A stretch of DNA of 64,000 nucleotides from Pseudomonadota bacterium (GCA_034189865.1 JAXHTV010000003.1:45318-109317), one strand, 5' to 3'. Counted from the first letter of the stretch, positions 19,649-32,233 are shown. The notes: a model not told the origin generated them from the sequence alone. Translations and numbers: made by a program.

Positions 19649-19726
19649 GACGGATAACTCCTTGGACAGCCTTTCGATTGGCCATTTTGACAACAAATCG
19701 AGACGTAAATTCCATACAGTTATTTC

Positions 19727-19732
19727 ATTATA
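19727..19732 (-). promoter_or_regulatory. possible -10 element of the ETHE1-sulP unit
   Basis: A perfect TATAAT on the reverse strand, about 80 bases upstream of the ETHE1 start, inside an AT-rich stretch (19705-19740). No good -35 box is visible at the right spacing, so this is a weak call. Confidence 0.3.
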
Positions 19733-19883
19733 ACCAAATTAGTCGGCTCTATGATGATCCGGCAAGAAGAGATGCTTTACGATAAACTCCGCGAAGGTCA
19801 TGCCGGTGACAACAGTCCGATCTGCGGCATTTTCGAGGTGGTCAATGGAAGTACAAAACGAAACTCAAACAAGGAGTGCTGGC

Positions 19884-20447
19884 ATGAGCCGTCGTACCCC
19901 GTCTTGGACTCACGCTATACGGTTGGCTGTCCTCAGTGCTACGGCCCTCACGCTGATCGCCTGCGGCGACTATCGCATCCGACAAGATTACGATCGAAGC
20001 TTTGATTTCAGCCAACTCAAAACCTACGCTTGGACCGCGGACTTATCGAAAACTGCGAGCATGAACCCGACGCTACTCGAACAAGTCAGGCTCTCCACTG
20101 ACGCGCAACTGATGAGCCTGGGGTACCAGCAAGATCCAAGGCGACCCGATTTTCTGGTCACCGTGCGGGCGTCGGCAGAAACGAAAACCCAACCGTATAT
20201 TCCGATGAGTGGAACGGGCTCCTGGGACGATACGGCGCCCACCTATGACTACGAAGTGGGAACGCTGGTCATCGACGTCATCGATCCGGCTTCGAACCGT
20301 CCCGTGTGGCGTGGACGGGCGCGCGGCGTATTGGCGGATCAACCGAATCCGGCCGAGCAACCTAAGCGCATAAACCAGGCGGTGCGCGACATACTGGCTG
20401 ATTTCCCGCCAGGCGGTGGAGAACGAAAAAGCGGACGGAACGACTGA
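19884..20447 (+). CDS. DUF4136 lipoprotein
   Basis: A 187-residue predicted lipoprotein. The signal peptide ends in the lipobox LIAC with Cys27 as the lipidation site; the next residue is Gly, not Asp, so outer-membrane sorting is likely. The mature part has the DUF4136 pattern of a YDRSFDFSQLKTYAW strand, an LMSLGYQQ helix and an FLVTVRASAET strand. I start at the ATG at 19884, seven bases after AAGGAG; an upstream frame from 19800 would disrupt the signal peptide. Function unknown. Confidence 0.8.
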   Translation: MSRRTPSWTHAIRLAVLSATALTLIACGDYRIRQDYDRSFDFSQLKTYAWTADLSKTASMNPTLLEQVRLSTDAQLMSLGYQQDPRRPDFLVTVRASAETKTQPYIPMSGTGSWDDTAPTYDYEVGTLVIDVIDPASNRPVWRGRARGVLADQPNPAEQPKRINQAVRDILADFPPGGGERKSGRND

Positions 20448-20512
20448 CCCGGCCCCGTTAGAAGTGGGTTTGCCAGCCCCCAAAACATCGCACTGACGGG
20501 GCGAGGGCCTTG

Positions 20513-21661
20513 ATGAGACTTCATAGTTCGAAAACACCCAGAACCCCCATCATCGTGCCAAAACGGACCGAGATGGGGGCGCCCCCCGGGACGATCTCAC
20601 CACCGGCCGATGCCGAGAAACCACGGATCGAGTTGATCTGTTACGGCGCCGATGAAGTGATAGAGCGAGAAGTGGAGAGCGTCGCGGAACTGCGAGATCT
20701 GGTGGGCAAAACGGAAGTCTCGTGGATCAACATCACCGGTATTGGCGATTCGGCCACATTCACGGAACTGGGGCAACTGTTCGGCTACCATCATTTGGCC
20801 TTGGAAGATGTGGTCAACCTCCATCAGCGGCCCAAGATCGAAGACTATGACGAGTACGCCTACCTCGTATTACGAATGCCAACCTGTGAAGACGGCATGG
20901 ATCTCGAACAAATCAGTGTATTTCTCGGCGCGAACCATGTGTTGACCGTTCAGGCGACACCCGGGGACTGCCTGGAGCCGGTGCGAAAACGGATACGCCG
21001 AGGCCGGGGTCGAATTCGAACGCAGGGCGCCGATTACCTTGCCTATGCCATCACCGATGCCATCATCGACCGTTATTTTCCCATCGTTGAAGATTTCAAT
21101 GCCCGTCTCGATCAACTGGAAGACCGTGTGATTCCGACCCCGGACGAACGCGCTTTGGGTGAAATACACAATGTCAGGCATGACCTGTCGGTACTTCGTC
21201 GTGTCGTGGCTGCGACCCGCGATGTTGTCGGACCATTGTCCCGTGGAGAGATCGAACTAAAAGACGAGGATACGCAGCTGTTTTTTCGCGACTGTTATGA
21301 CCATACCGCACAGTTGCTCGACGCAATCGAGAGCTGTCGAGAGCTCAGTTCCAGCCTCATTGATATCCATTATTCCGTGGTCGCCCATCAGATGAACGAA
21401 ATCATGCGAATTCTCACCTTGATCGCGACCTTATTCATGCCGCTCAGCTTCGTCGCCAGTCTCTACGGCATGAACTTCGATCGTCATGTCTCCCCCTGGA
21501 ACATGCCGGAGCTCGGCTGGTCTCTCGGCTATCCGTTCGCGCTTGCGGTGATGTTGGCCATGTTTGCCGGGTTTTTGATCTTCTACCGGCGTCGGGGTTG
21601 GCTGGGGCGGGTTCGCCACCGCCGGTCAGGCCGCTCGTCCAACACCAGTGAAGGCCGCTAA
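20513..21661 (+). CDS. corA: CorA family divalent cation transporter
   Basis: A 382-residue CorA-type transporter of magnesium, cobalt or related ions. The large acidic N-terminal cytoplasmic domain is followed by two C-terminal membrane helices; the YGMNFD signature of the selectivity filter lies at the end of the first (Gly-Met-Asn at about 319-321). A short basic tail follows the second helix. The ATG at 20513 is preferred over an adjacent in-frame TTG at 20510. The length and N-terminal extension resemble the proteobacterial group that also includes ZntB-like exporters, so direction and ion are not certain. Confidence 0.88.
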   Translation: MRLHSSKTPRTPIIVPKRTEMGAPPGTISPPADAEKPRIELICYGADEVIEREVESVAELRDLVGKTEVSWINITGIGDSATFTELGQLFGYHHLALEDVVNLHQRPKIEDYDEYAYLVLRMPTCEDGMDLEQISVFLGANHVLTVQATPGDCLEPVRKRIRRGRGRIRTQGADYLAYAITDAIIDRYFPIVEDFNARLDQLEDRVIPTPDERALGEIHNVRHDLSVLRRVVAATRDVVGPLSRGEIELKDEDTQLFFRDCYDHTAQLLDAIESCRELSSSLIDIHYSVVAHQMNEIMRILTLIATLFMPLSFVASLYGMNFDRHVSPWNMPELGWSLGYPFALAVMLAMFAGFLIFYRRRGWLGRVRHRRSGRSSNTSEGR

Positions 21662-21804
21662 CCCAGGCCTGTGAGTCTTCACCTACTTTTCCTCCTGACC
21701 TCCTGAACCAATCGTTTTCCGTGTGTCAGGCCGGCTAGTTGAAGCTGGAATGTTGCAAACGTTATGCTGCGCCAGTCTTTTTTGACCAGGGATTGGAGTG
21801 ACTG

Positions 21805-22752
21805 ATGCGGATACGGTTTTTGTTTTGGGTGTTGACCGTTTTCTTTGCCATGCCGTGTTTCGCCAACGAATGGCTTGCGCCTTTCGCGGGCAGTACGTTG
21901 ATCGGCGAGTACCACTCCGAGTATGAAGAGCTACTGATCGGTGTGCGCAAAGGCGGGCAACTGGAGACCGTGTCTGCAAGCGGGCGCCTGGCAAGCCGAA
22001 TCTACCGATGGCCGGACAACAGGACGGCGGAGGATATCGCTCGAAGTCTCGAGCAATCCTTAACACAGAGCGGTTTCGAGATTCTCCTCGCCGCCGATCA
22101 AAACGATAATATCAAATCGTTCATTACATCCCGACTATATGGTCGCAAGGCCATGAGTATCGCCCAGAAACGCGACTACGAATCAGAAGGTAATCTGATG
22201 GCTTTGTCGACGGTCGATTATCTGACCATCTACAGTAGCCACTACCTTTCCGCGCGTAAAACGGTTGGTGGACAGGACGTGTATGTAGCGGTTTTGGTGA
22301 GCCCCAATCGAAACGACTATCTGGTAGACACACTTGGGAGCGTCGCGGTTGAAGCAGACATGACCAGGTTGAATCTAGCTGCGCTGAACAATGCCATCGA
22401 ATCTCAGGGTCACGCGTCGGTCTATGATATTTACTTCGAGCGGGACAGTGCACGCATCACTGACGCGTCGGAACCGGCGCTCAACGCCATCACCGCTTTT
22501 CTCACTCAGCATCCGAATGACCATTTTTACGTGGTCGGGCACACTGACGATGCGGGCAGTTTCTCAGCCAGCATAACCTTGTCCCGAGCACGCGCCGAGG
22601 CAGTTAAAGACGCACTGCTGGAACGCGGCATTGATGAAGACCGGCTGGATGCTCATGGCGCGGGACCTTTATCTCCGTTGGCCTCAAATCGCAGCGAGAG
22701 CGGTCGTGAGCTGAATCGCCGAGTGGAGTTGGTGCTTCGGTTGAGACATTGA
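21805..22752 (+). CDS. DUF4892-OmpA family envelope protein
   Basis: A 315-residue secreted protein. A signal peptide of about 20 residues (ending CFA-NEW) is followed by a DUF4892-like domain to about residue 200, then an OmpA C-terminal peptidoglycan-binding domain: YDIYFERDSARITDASEPAL, VVGHTDDAGSFSASITLSRARAEAV and GRELNRRVELV. The OmpA part should bind diaminopimelate in peptidoglycan and keep the protein in the periplasm. The DUF4892 part has no known role. A GGAG precedes the ATG. It appears to be a single-gene unit. Confidence 0.87.
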   Translation: MRIRFLFWVLTVFFAMPCFANEWLAPFAGSTLIGEYHSEYEELLIGVRKGGQLETVSASGRLASRIYRWPDNRTAEDIARSLEQSLTQSGFEILLAADQNDNIKSFITSRLYGRKAMSIAQKRDYESEGNLMALSTVDYLTIYSSHYLSARKTVGGQDVYVAVLVSPNRNDYLVDTLGSVAVEADMTRLNLAALNNAIESQGHASVYDIYFERDSARITDASEPALNAITAFLTQHPNDHFYVVGHTDDAGSFSASITLSRARAEAVKDALLERGIDEDRLDAHGAGPLSPLASNRSESGRELNRRVELVLRLRH

Positions 22753-23333
22753 GTTCATTTCTGTTACTCAGCGGGGCTTGCCTCACCCCCATCTCTCGAG
22801 CTAGCAAAGCCTTGTCATGACCCGGGTGATTAGAATCCCAAGATATTCCTCTTGGTGCGTGAGACTTAGCCCGGGTGCGGTAGGCCGCCACCAGCGGCCA
22901 GCCATCGGGTGAATTGGGTGCTCCCAGACACAAGGCCATGGAAATGATGTTGGCTGAAGGAGATTAGTTTATATGTCAGCAACAAAGGCAAAGGGGCATC
23001 TGCTCGCGAGACAAACACGCCGCTGATAACCGCTCCGACGCACAACCAAACGCGGTCGCCCGCCCAACCATGCTACCGACGCCGGCACATCAGTGGCGAC
23101 CAAGCCCTCATCACCACTCCGATTAGGATCGTTGGCGAATAAATCAATTTGTAAAAGCATCGATCTTGTGCCTTGATCTAGTACAGACCCCAGAAAATCG
23201 GGCGACGATCCAGACTTATCGTGTGTTTTGGTGTGGTCCTGGTTCGCGCATTAACAACCAACAGAATTCAAAAGGATGTTCGAGCTTGCTTGGAAGCGGG
23301 CGAAACATCAGTGATATGCGAGGAGGAGAGGAC
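22753..23333. other. long intergenic region before the monooxygenase gene
   Basis: About 580 bases with no supported gene. A short hairpin (six GC pairs, GGCCGC/GCGGCC, loop CACCA) lies at 22883-22899 and resembles the core of REP-like elements; only one copy is seen. Reverse-strand frames at 22604-22939 and 22969-23160 have no recognisable domain. The upstream extension of the monooxygenase frame to 23166 is probably not translated. Confidence 0.4.
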
Positions 23334-24836
23334 ATGTCTGCAGAGCATTTCGACATGTTGATTGTGGGTGCCGGTTTGTCCGGAATCGGGGCGGCATTCC
23401 ACATGAGCGAACGCTGCCCAAACAAGTCATTCGCTATTTTGGACGGGCGGGACCGGATCGGTGGAACGTGGGATCTGTTCCGTTACCCGGGCGTTCGCTC
23501 CGACTCCGATATGTATACCCTGGGGTTTCCATTCCGCCCTTGGAATGACCGCAGAGCCATCGCACCCGGCAGGGCGATTCTCGATTACATCCAGCAGACC
23601 GCTCGAGAGTTCGATCTGGAAAGCAAAATTCGATTTCGCCAGAAAGTTAAACGAGCCAACTGGTCAAGCTCGGATGCGCAATGGACAGTCGACGTTCAAA
23701 CCGGTTCCGATGACGAACCCATTCGGTATACCTGTAATTTTCTCTATATGTGCAGCGGATACTACCGGTATGACCAGGGTTATATGCCGGACTATCCGGG
23801 CGTTGCGAATTTCCAAGGAGAACTCATTCATCCTCAAAAATGGCCGGAAGATCTCGACTACAGTGGAAAACGCGTCGTGGTGATCGGCAGTGGGGCCACG
23901 GCCATCACGCTGGTACCTGCCATGGCCGAAAATGCTGCGCATGTCACCATGCTGCAGCGTTCACCGACCTATGTCATTGCACTTCCCGAGTGGGATCCCA
24001 TCACCGAGGCCATTCGTATTGCGCTTCCCAAGCGCGTGGGTTCCAGCATTAATCGCTTTAAAAACGTCTGGCTAGCCACATTCTTTTTTCAGATTGCCCG
24101 ACGATGGCCAAACCTGATTCGTAAGGCACTGCGTTTTCACATGCGTCGCCAGCTCGCCGAAACCTGTGATGCGGATGTGCACTTCAACCCCAAATACAAC
24201 CCGTGGGAAGAACGTTTGTGTATTGCCGCCAATGGCGACTTGTTCAAGGCGATCCGATCCGGTCGTGCCAGCGTGGTGACAGACCACATCGAGACGTTCA
24301 CCGAATACGGCATCAAGCTGCGTTCCGGGGAAAGCTTAAAGGCCGATGTCGTCGTCTCGGCAACCGGCTTGGATCTGGTACCGTTGGGTGGCGTTGAGTT
24401 CACGATAGATGGCGCGCGTTGGGAACCAGGAAAGAGCATGACCTACAAAGGCATGATGTTCAAAGACGTGCCCAATCTGGCCCAGGCCACCGGCTATACC
24501 AATGCCTCGTGGACGCTGAAGTGCGATCTCACAAGCCGGTACGTTTGTCGATTGATCGATTACATGGATCAGCACGGATACCGGTATTGCACACCCCGGA
24601 ACCACGATCCGAGCGTGACCGAATTGCCGTTTGTGGACTTCAGCTCGGGATACATTCAGCGAGCCATCGATCGTTTCCCGAAACAGGGCTCGAAGCCGCC
24701 CTGGAAGCTCTACCAGAACTACGCGAGGGATATCGTCAGTCTGAAATTCGGTGCACTTGCCGACGAGGCCATGGAGTTCACCGGCGAGAACGTGGAAGCA
24801 AAAACAGAGGCGACGGTTTCGTCTCCGATACCGTAG
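23334..24836 (+). CDS. flavin-containing monooxygenase, Baeyer-Villiger type
   Basis: A 500-residue class B flavoprotein monooxygenase. The FAD site VGAGLSGIG is at residues 11-19 and the NADPH site VVVIGSGATA near 181-190. Between them, FQGELIHPQKW at 160-170 fits the Baeyer-Villiger monooxygenase signature FxGxxxHxxxW. Such enzymes insert oxygen into ketones or oxidise amines and sulfides. The ATG at 23334 follows AGGAGGAGAGG, an unusually strong site, which rules out the longer frame starting at 23166. It is transcribed alone and is convergent with acnA. The substrate is unknown; long-chain ketones from alkane use are one possibility. Confidence 0.88.
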   Translation: MSAEHFDMLIVGAGLSGIGAAFHMSERCPNKSFAILDGRDRIGGTWDLFRYPGVRSDSDMYTLGFPFRPWNDRRAIAPGRAILDYIQQTAREFDLESKIRFRQKVKRANWSSSDAQWTVDVQTGSDDEPIRYTCNFLYMCSGYYRYDQGYMPDYPGVANFQGELIHPQKWPEDLDYSGKRVVVIGSGATAITLVPAMAENAAHVTMLQRSPTYVIALPEWDPITEAIRIALPKRVGSSINRFKNVWLATFFFQIARRWPNLIRKALRFHMRRQLAETCDADVHFNPKYNPWEERLCIAANGDLFKAIRSGRASVVTDHIETFTEYGIKLRSGESLKADVVVSATGLDLVPLGGVEFTIDGARWEPGKSMTYKGMMFKDVPNLAQATGYTNASWTLKCDLTSRYVCRLIDYMDQHGYRYCTPRNHDPSVTELPFVDFSSGYIQRAIDRFPKQGSKPPWKLYQNYARDIVSLKFGALADEAMEFTGENVEAKTEATVSSPIP

Positions 24837-24920
24837 CGCACCATCGCTCGGAGGATGAGGGTCCCCGCCATGACCGGCCAAACCCGGGATGAGGGCGCCT
24901 CTCGAGATTAAACAAAAAAA

Positions 24921-24949
24921 CCGCCGGTCGGGAAATACCCGGCCGGCGG
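24921..24949. terminator. bidirectional terminator between the monooxygenase and acnA
   Basis: A 12-pair GC-rich stem (CCGCCGGTCGGG with its near complement, one G-U) and a five-base loop. It has seven A residues on the left and a CTTT stretch on the right. Read on the reverse strand it ends in a run of seven U, ideal for acnA. Confidence 0.9.
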
Positions 24950-24984
24950 CCTTTATACCGACGAATCGGTCGACCTTTCTTTCC

Positions 24985-27651
<2,667 letters not shown>

Positions 27652-27878
27652 GCATTCCTCCCGTTGTGCCGACTAATCGGCCAATTAAGACGTTGAAAAC
27701 CAGGGGTCTCGCGGCGACGGTTGAATGAACCGGATCCATCCGTGGCGGATCAGCTCCAGTAACCAAACCATAACGGAATAAAGGCAGTCGGCGGACTGAA
27801 AAACATGATCCAACCAGTGCTGTGCAAGACCACGCCGTGCGGTGTGCGCGGGATTATAACGAAGAACCGACCTGCAAA

Positions 27879-28529
27879 CTATTCGAACGGACCGACGGCG
27901 GAGATCGCGCCGCGCTCTCGTCGGGCAAGCGCGACCAGATTCCGCCTGCGTAGCAACACCGCCAAGCGACTCCCGCCGCATTGGCGCCACAGATAAGCCG
28001 AGCGGATAGCCGCCAGCAACAAGCTTCGTACCAAACTGGCGTTGCGTGCTTGTCGAAGATGTGTCCCGTCACCGCGAACAATGATTCGGGGCTGCAGTCC
28101 TTGGGTGATTTCCTGATAGAGCGCCGCCAAGTGCTCAATGAGAGGCTCATCCATTAGATCGAACATTCGGCTTTTATTGACTGCGGCTCGAATGCCTTCC
28201 GCCAACAAGTCGGCGCGATGAGCGTTGCGGTGCAATCTCCGTTCAAGCGATACCAAGGTGGCAACGTAATAGGAAACGGGCGTTAAACGTTGCGGGGTCA
28301 AGGGATTGGACAAAGTCGCAATCAGCGAATCCAAACCCAGTTGAAGTTTCTCACGGCCACCGTATATGGACTCGACGGAGTCTGCATCCACCGCCATCAG
28401 GCTCCCCAGGCTGGCCCGGAGTGAAACTTCCTCGGCTCGCCCCGTTCGAGCAATCTGCTGCACCAGTTCCGCCGCCTGAAAAACCCCGGCCAAGGCGAGA
28501 ATGCGATCCCCTTCGGAGTAACGAGCCAT
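27879..28529 (-). CDS. hflD: lysogenization regulator homologue HflD
   Basis: A 216-residue all-helical protein like E. coli HflD, a membrane-associated protein that modulates phage lambda CII and is of unclear normal role. The start ILALAGVFQAAELVQQIARTG closely follows the family N-terminus. I choose the ATG at 28529, giving MARYSEGD; it lies four bases after the mnmA stop, the usual arrangement, whereas the frame from 28598 overlaps mnmA. The gene is transcribed with mnmA. In many relatives purB follows, but here acnA does. Confidence 0.9.
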   Translation of the reverse strand: MARYSEGDRILALAGVFQAAELVQQIARTGRAEEVSLRASLGSLMAVDADSVESIYGGREKLQLGLDSLIATLSNPLTPQRLTPVSYYVATLVSLERRLHRNAHRADLLAEGIRAAVNKSRMFDLMDEPLIEHLAALYQEITQGLQPRIIVRGDGTHLRQARNASLVRSLLLAAIRSAYLWRQCGGSRLAVLLRRRNLVALARRERGAISAVGPFE

Positions 28530-28533
28530 CTGT

Positions 28534-29688
28534 TCAGGCCTTCGCTTCATGCACCGCCGGCCGTTCGGAACACTCCGAAGAGGTGGCCAGTCGTTCACGA
28601 ATCACGGCGCCGCCCAAGCATTCCTCGCCAGTGTAGAATACAACGGATTGTCCGGGAGTGACGGCCCATTGAGAATCATCGAACACCACCCGCAGGCCGT
28701 CGGAGATGGGATAAACCGTGCAGGACTGCGCCGATTGCCGATACCGGACTTTGGCCTTGCAACGCAAGGGAAGCACGGGCGATTGTCCGGATATCCAATA
28801 CGCACTTTCGCTCAACAGGGCCGAAGACAGCAGCCGCGGATGATCGTGCCCCTGACCGACGATGAGAGAATTGCTTCCCAAGTCTTTGTCCACCACATAC
28901 CACGGCCGCTCGTCGGCATGACGTTGCCCACCGATCCCCAAACCCTTACGTTGGCCCAGCGTATGGAACATCAAACCTTGATGGCGCCCCAGATGGACCC
29001 CGTCGACGCTGAATATATTCCCGGGCTGGGCCGGCAGATAACGGGATAAGAAATCGGCGAAATCTCGCTCCCCGATAAAGCAAATGCCCGTGCTGTCCTT
29101 CTTGTCGAAATTGCCGAAACCGGCATCTTCCGCCAGCTGCCGCACTTCATCTTTGGACAACTCCCCAAGCGGAAACAACGTCCGCGCAAGCGCCTCGCTC
29201 GGAACCGCATGGAGAAAATACGTCTGATCTTTTGCTCGATCCGCTGCACAGAGCAGATGAGTGCCACGCTCATCGTGACGCAAGCGAGCGTAGTGGCCGG
29301 TGGCAATAAAATCGGCTCCCAGTCGCATCGCATAGTCGAAAAACGCTTTGAACTTGATTTCACGATTACAGAGGATGTCCGGATTGGGCGTTCGACCGGC
29401 ACGATACTCGTCGAGAAAATGGCGAAAAACCCGGGCTCGGTATTCCGCTGCGAAATTGGCACGGTGAAGGCCGATACCGAGATCGGCGCACACCGCCCGG
29501 GCATCCTGAAAATCCTCGGCAGCCGTGCAGTAACTGTCATCGTCTTCCCAATTGACCATGAACAGTCCTTCCACGCGATATCCGGCCTCCAACAACAGAT
29601 GGGCCGCAACGGACGAGTCGACCCCACCGGACATGCCGACGATGACCAGCGGCGAAGAGACATTTGGAGTTGGCTTGATCGGGTTCAT
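28534..29688 (-). CDS. mnmA: tRNA-specific 2-thiouridylase
   Basis: A 384-residue enzyme that puts sulfur on U34 of tRNAs for Lys, Glu and Gln, using ATP and a sulfur relay. The PP-loop SGGVDS is at residues 20-25; the catalytic Cys107 is in [13 protein letters not shown] and Cys203 in STGICFIGE, the pair that forms the persulfide. Length and architecture are those of the E. coli enzyme. It is the first gene of the mnmA-hflD unit. Confidence 0.97.
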   Translation of the reverse strand: MNPIKPTPNVSSPLVIVGMSGGVDSSVAAHLLLEAGYRVEGLFMVNWEDDDSYCTAAEDFQDARAVCADLGIGLHRANFAAEYRARVFRHFLDEYRAGRTPNPDILCNREIKFKAFFDYAMRLGADFIATGHYARLRHDERGTHLLCAADRAKDQTYFLHAVPSEALARTLFPLGELSKDEVRQLAEDAGFGNFDKKDSTGICFIGERDFADFLSRYLPAQPGNIFSVDGVHLGRHQGLMFHTLGQRKGLGIGGQRHADERPWYVVDKDLGSNSLIVGQGHDHPRLLSSALLSESAYWISGQSPVLPLRCKAKVRYRQSAQSCTVYPISDGLRVVFDDSQWAVTPGQSVVFYTGEECLGGAVIRERLATSSECSERPAVHEAKA

Positions 29689-30091
29689 GCTTGCGGACGA
29701 ATTTCTATCTCGCCAAGAGACGCAACCGATGCGCGATGACCTCGGGGCATCCCGATTTTCGTTTCCAAGAGCTCGACTGATCGCTGTACATGTGGGGTGC
29801 GTTCAAACAGTCGAGGCTTTAGGGCGTATTCACAAACGGCCTATGATAGCAGGATCAGGCGGTTGTGGGAGCTTCAGGCAAGGCGGAACCACCAACCATC
29901 CTGGCTCGAGGGTCCCGACCACCCCGCGTTACCTTGGGCATCCCGCTGGCGTGATACAGCCCCTCATCTAACGGTTCGATTTCTGCTCAAGCCATGCTAC
30001 GATGCGCTGACTTCACCAAGATTCGTATGCGATTTAGATATTATTGATCGCAAATAAACCATAAAATTAAAGGACTTGCGGGCGACTTCTA
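29689..30091. other. divergent intergenic region between mnmA and fabD
   Basis: About 400 bases with no supported gene. The part nearest fabD (29990-30080) is AT-rich. A TTCACC at 30012 and TAGATA at 30035, 17 bases apart, could be a weak fabD promoter. I looked for rpmF, plsX or fabH remnants, common upstream of fabD, and found none. Confidence 0.4.
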
Positions 30092-31039
30092 ATGTCAATT
30101 GGAGTAATATTTCCAGGCCAGGGATCTCAATCCGTGGGCATGCTGGGCGATTTGGCCGCCGCTTTTCCTGTGGTACGCCACACCTTCAGTGAGGCCTCGG
30201 ATGTATTGGGTTACGATCTCTGGTCGTTGGTCCAGGACGGTCCGGAAGCTGGGCTGAATCAAACCCAGAAAACCCAGCCGGCATTGCTGACAGCCGGTGT
30301 AGCCGTTTGGCATGTGTGGCAGGAAAGGCAGGGTGCCCCCGCCCGCGTCATGGGTGGCCACAGTCTGGGCGAATACACGGCACTGGTTTGCTCTGGGGCA
30401 TTGGATTTCTCCGATGCTGTTGCCTTGGTAGCCAAGCGTGGCGAGTTCATGCAAACGGCCGTTGCTGAGGGTGTCGGCGCCATGGCCGCTATACTGGGGC
30501 TTGACGACGAAGCGGTGGCGGAGGTTTGCACCGCAGCTGCTGCGAATGAAGTGGTCGAGCCCGTTAACTTTAACGCACCCGGTCAAGTCGTGATCGCCGG
30601 CCACCGTGCCGCGGTTGACCGCGCGCTGGAGCTGGCCAAGGAGAAAGGCGCCAAACGGGCCCTTATTTTGCCGGTCAGCGTGCCGTCCCACTGCAGTTTG
30701 ATGACCCCTGCGGCTGAATCACTAGCGGATGCATTGAAGGATCTGGACATTCGCAGCCCAAAAATCCCTGTCATCCACAATGTCGACGGTCAAGCCCGGA
30801 GTCAGGCGGACGAAATTCGTGAAGCGCTGGTGCGGCAACTCCACAGCCCGGTCAAGTGGGTTGACTGTGTTCGCACCATGGTGGGTATGGGCACGCAGGC
30901 ATTTATCGAAGCCGGTCCAGGTAAGGTCTTGGCGGGTTTGGGTAAGCGTATTGATCGAAACGCGCCGGTATCGCCGGTGTTCGACCTGGACAGTTTAGAG
31001 CAAGCGTTAAAAACGGCGTCGGAGTTAGGCGATGGCTGA
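30092..31039 (+). CDS. fabD: malonyl-CoA:ACP transacylase
   Basis: A 315-residue enzyme that moves malonyl groups from CoA to acyl carrier protein for fatty acid elongation. The FPGQGSQ start, the nucleophile Ser91 in GGHSLGEYTAL and His200 in VPSHCSLM are present. It opens the fatty acid cluster and overlaps fabG by eight bases. fabH and plsX, which often precede it, are absent from this side. Confidence 0.97.
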   Translation: MSIGVIFPGQGSQSVGMLGDLAAAFPVVRHTFSEASDVLGYDLWSLVQDGPEAGLNQTQKTQPALLTAGVAVWHVWQERQGAPARVMGGHSLGEYTALVCSGALDFSDAVALVAKRGEFMQTAVAEGVGAMAAILGLDDEAVAEVCTAAAANEVVEPVNFNAPGQVVIAGHRAAVDRALELAKEKGAKRALILPVSVPSHCSLMTPAAESLADALKDLDIRSPKIPVIHNVDGQARSQADEIREALVRQLHSPVKWVDCVRTMVGMGTQAFIEAGPGKVLAGLGKRIDRNAPVSPVFDLDSLEQALKTASELGDG

Positions 31040-31775
31040 AGAAGCGAAAGTTGCACTGGTTACCGGCGCATCCCGGGGTATTGGTCGCGCGATTGCGCTC
31101 GAACTCGGCAAACGGGGTTTTCGGGTTGTGGGCACCGCCACCTCAGAATCCGGTGCCAGCCGTATCGAAGAGAGCCTCAAAGACGCTGGAATTGATGGTG
31201 TCGGGCAGGTACTAAACGTTGCCGATCCGTCTTCGATCAGCGATTTGATCTCCTCGCTTAAAGAAGCGCCCGGAGAGCCATCGGTACTTGTCAATAACGC
31301 CGGTATTACCCGCGACAATCTTCTTATGCGAATGAAAAATGAGGAATGGGAAGATATTATCAGTACCAATCTCAGCTCCGTTTTTCGCATGTCGCAAGCA
31401 TGTTTGCGCCCCATGATGAAGGCGCGGTGGGGAAGGATCATCAGCATCGCCTCAGTGGTCGGCGTCATGGGCAACGCCGGTCAAAGCAACTATGCCGCCG
31501 CCAAAGCGGGAATCATCGGTTTCAGCAAATCACTCGCACGTGAAGTGGGATCGCGCGGCATCACCGTTAATGTCGTCGCACCGGGCTTCATCGCCACGGA
31601 CATGACCGATGCGTTAACGGAAGAACAAAGATCGGCGATCCTCGGTCAGGTTGCGCTGGGACGGCTGGGAAAACCGGAAGACATTGCCAAGGCGGTCGGA
31701 TTCCTGGCGTCTGACGATGCCGCATACGTCACCGGTGAAACCTTGCACGTCAACGGAGGCCTTTACATGGTTTGA
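31032..31775 (+). CDS. fabG: 3-oxoacyl-ACP reductase
   Basis: A 247-residue short-chain dehydrogenase that reduces 3-oxoacyl-ACP with [15 protein letters not shown] (residues 11-20) binds the cofactor, NNAG is intact, and the catalytic Ser and YxxxK occur in ISIASVVG and NYAAAKAG. The C-terminus [16 protein letters not shown] is typical of FabG. A GGAG seven bases before the ATG lies inside the end of fabD, so the two are co-translated. Confidence 0.97.
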   Translation: MAEEAKVALVTGASRGIGRAIALELGKRGFRVVGTATSESGASRIEESLKDAGIDGVGQVLNVADPSSISDLISSLKEAPGEPSVLVNNAGITRDNLLMRMKNEEWEDIISTNLSSVFRMSQACLRPMMKARWGRIISIASVVGVMGNAGQSNYAAAKAGIIGFSKSLAREVGSRGITVNVVAPGFIATDMTDALTEEQRSAILGQVALGRLGKPEDIAKAVGFLASDDAAYVTGETLHVNGGLYMV

Positions 31776-31884
31776 TCGTCACAAGATTGGACCATACGGT
31801 GCAAATTGTAGATTGGTCGGGCGCTTTTCACTAAAATGGCGCCCGCGCGAAGAATTACCGTCCGCTTTAGAGGATATGAGGACT

Positions 31885-32124
31885 ATGAGCAGTATTGAGG
31901 AACGGGTTAAAAAAATCATTGTCGAGCAACTCGGTGTCAAGGAAGAAGAAGTAAAACCGGAAGCGTCTTTCGTGGATGATCTGGGTGCCGATTCTCTGGA
32001 TACCGTCGAGCTGGTGATGGCCCTGGAAGAAGAGTTTGAATGCGAAATTCCCGACGAGGAAGCTGAGAAGCTGACCACCGTGGGTGAAGCGCTGAATTAC
32101 ATCCAGGCCAATCTGGTTGAATAA
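31885..32124 (+). CDS. acpP: acyl carrier protein
   Basis: A 79-residue acidic carrier protein. Ser37 in [18 protein letters not shown] is the phosphopantetheine attachment site. The ATG at 31885 follows GAGG and gives the standard N-terminus [15 protein letters not shown]; a longer in-frame opening from 31651 overlaps fabG and is not real. A hairpin follows the gene (32150-32178) and may set the ratio of acpP to downstream transcripts. Confidence 0.98.
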   Translation: MSSIEERVKKIIVEQLGVKEEEVKPEASFVDDLGADSLDTVELVMALEEEFECEIPDEEAEKLTTVGEALNYIQANLVE

Positions 32125-32149
32125 TCCCGCCTCCTCGATTGAAATCCGT

Positions 32150-32178
32150 ATGCCGTCGCTTGCAGCAAGCGACGGCAT
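32150..32178 (+). terminator. hairpin after acpP, probable partial terminator
   Basis: A perfect 13-pair inverted repeat (ATGCCGTCGCTTG and its complement) with a three-base core, followed by ATTTCT. The stem is strong but the U tract is short, so part of transcription may read into fabF. Confidence 0.7.
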
Positions 32179-32233
32179 ATTTCTATCGGGACCAGGGAAA
32201 AACTGTTAGCGGAAGTCTTAGACGGGGGTTAAC

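Noticed and set aside
22604..23160. Reverse-strand frames as a decayed gene
   Set aside because: No recognisable family fragment; partly antisense to the OmpA-type gene.
29960..29995. A GGTTCGATT-like stretch that resembles a tRNA T arm
   Set aside because: The flanking bases do not pair and no acceptor or anticodon stem could be formed.
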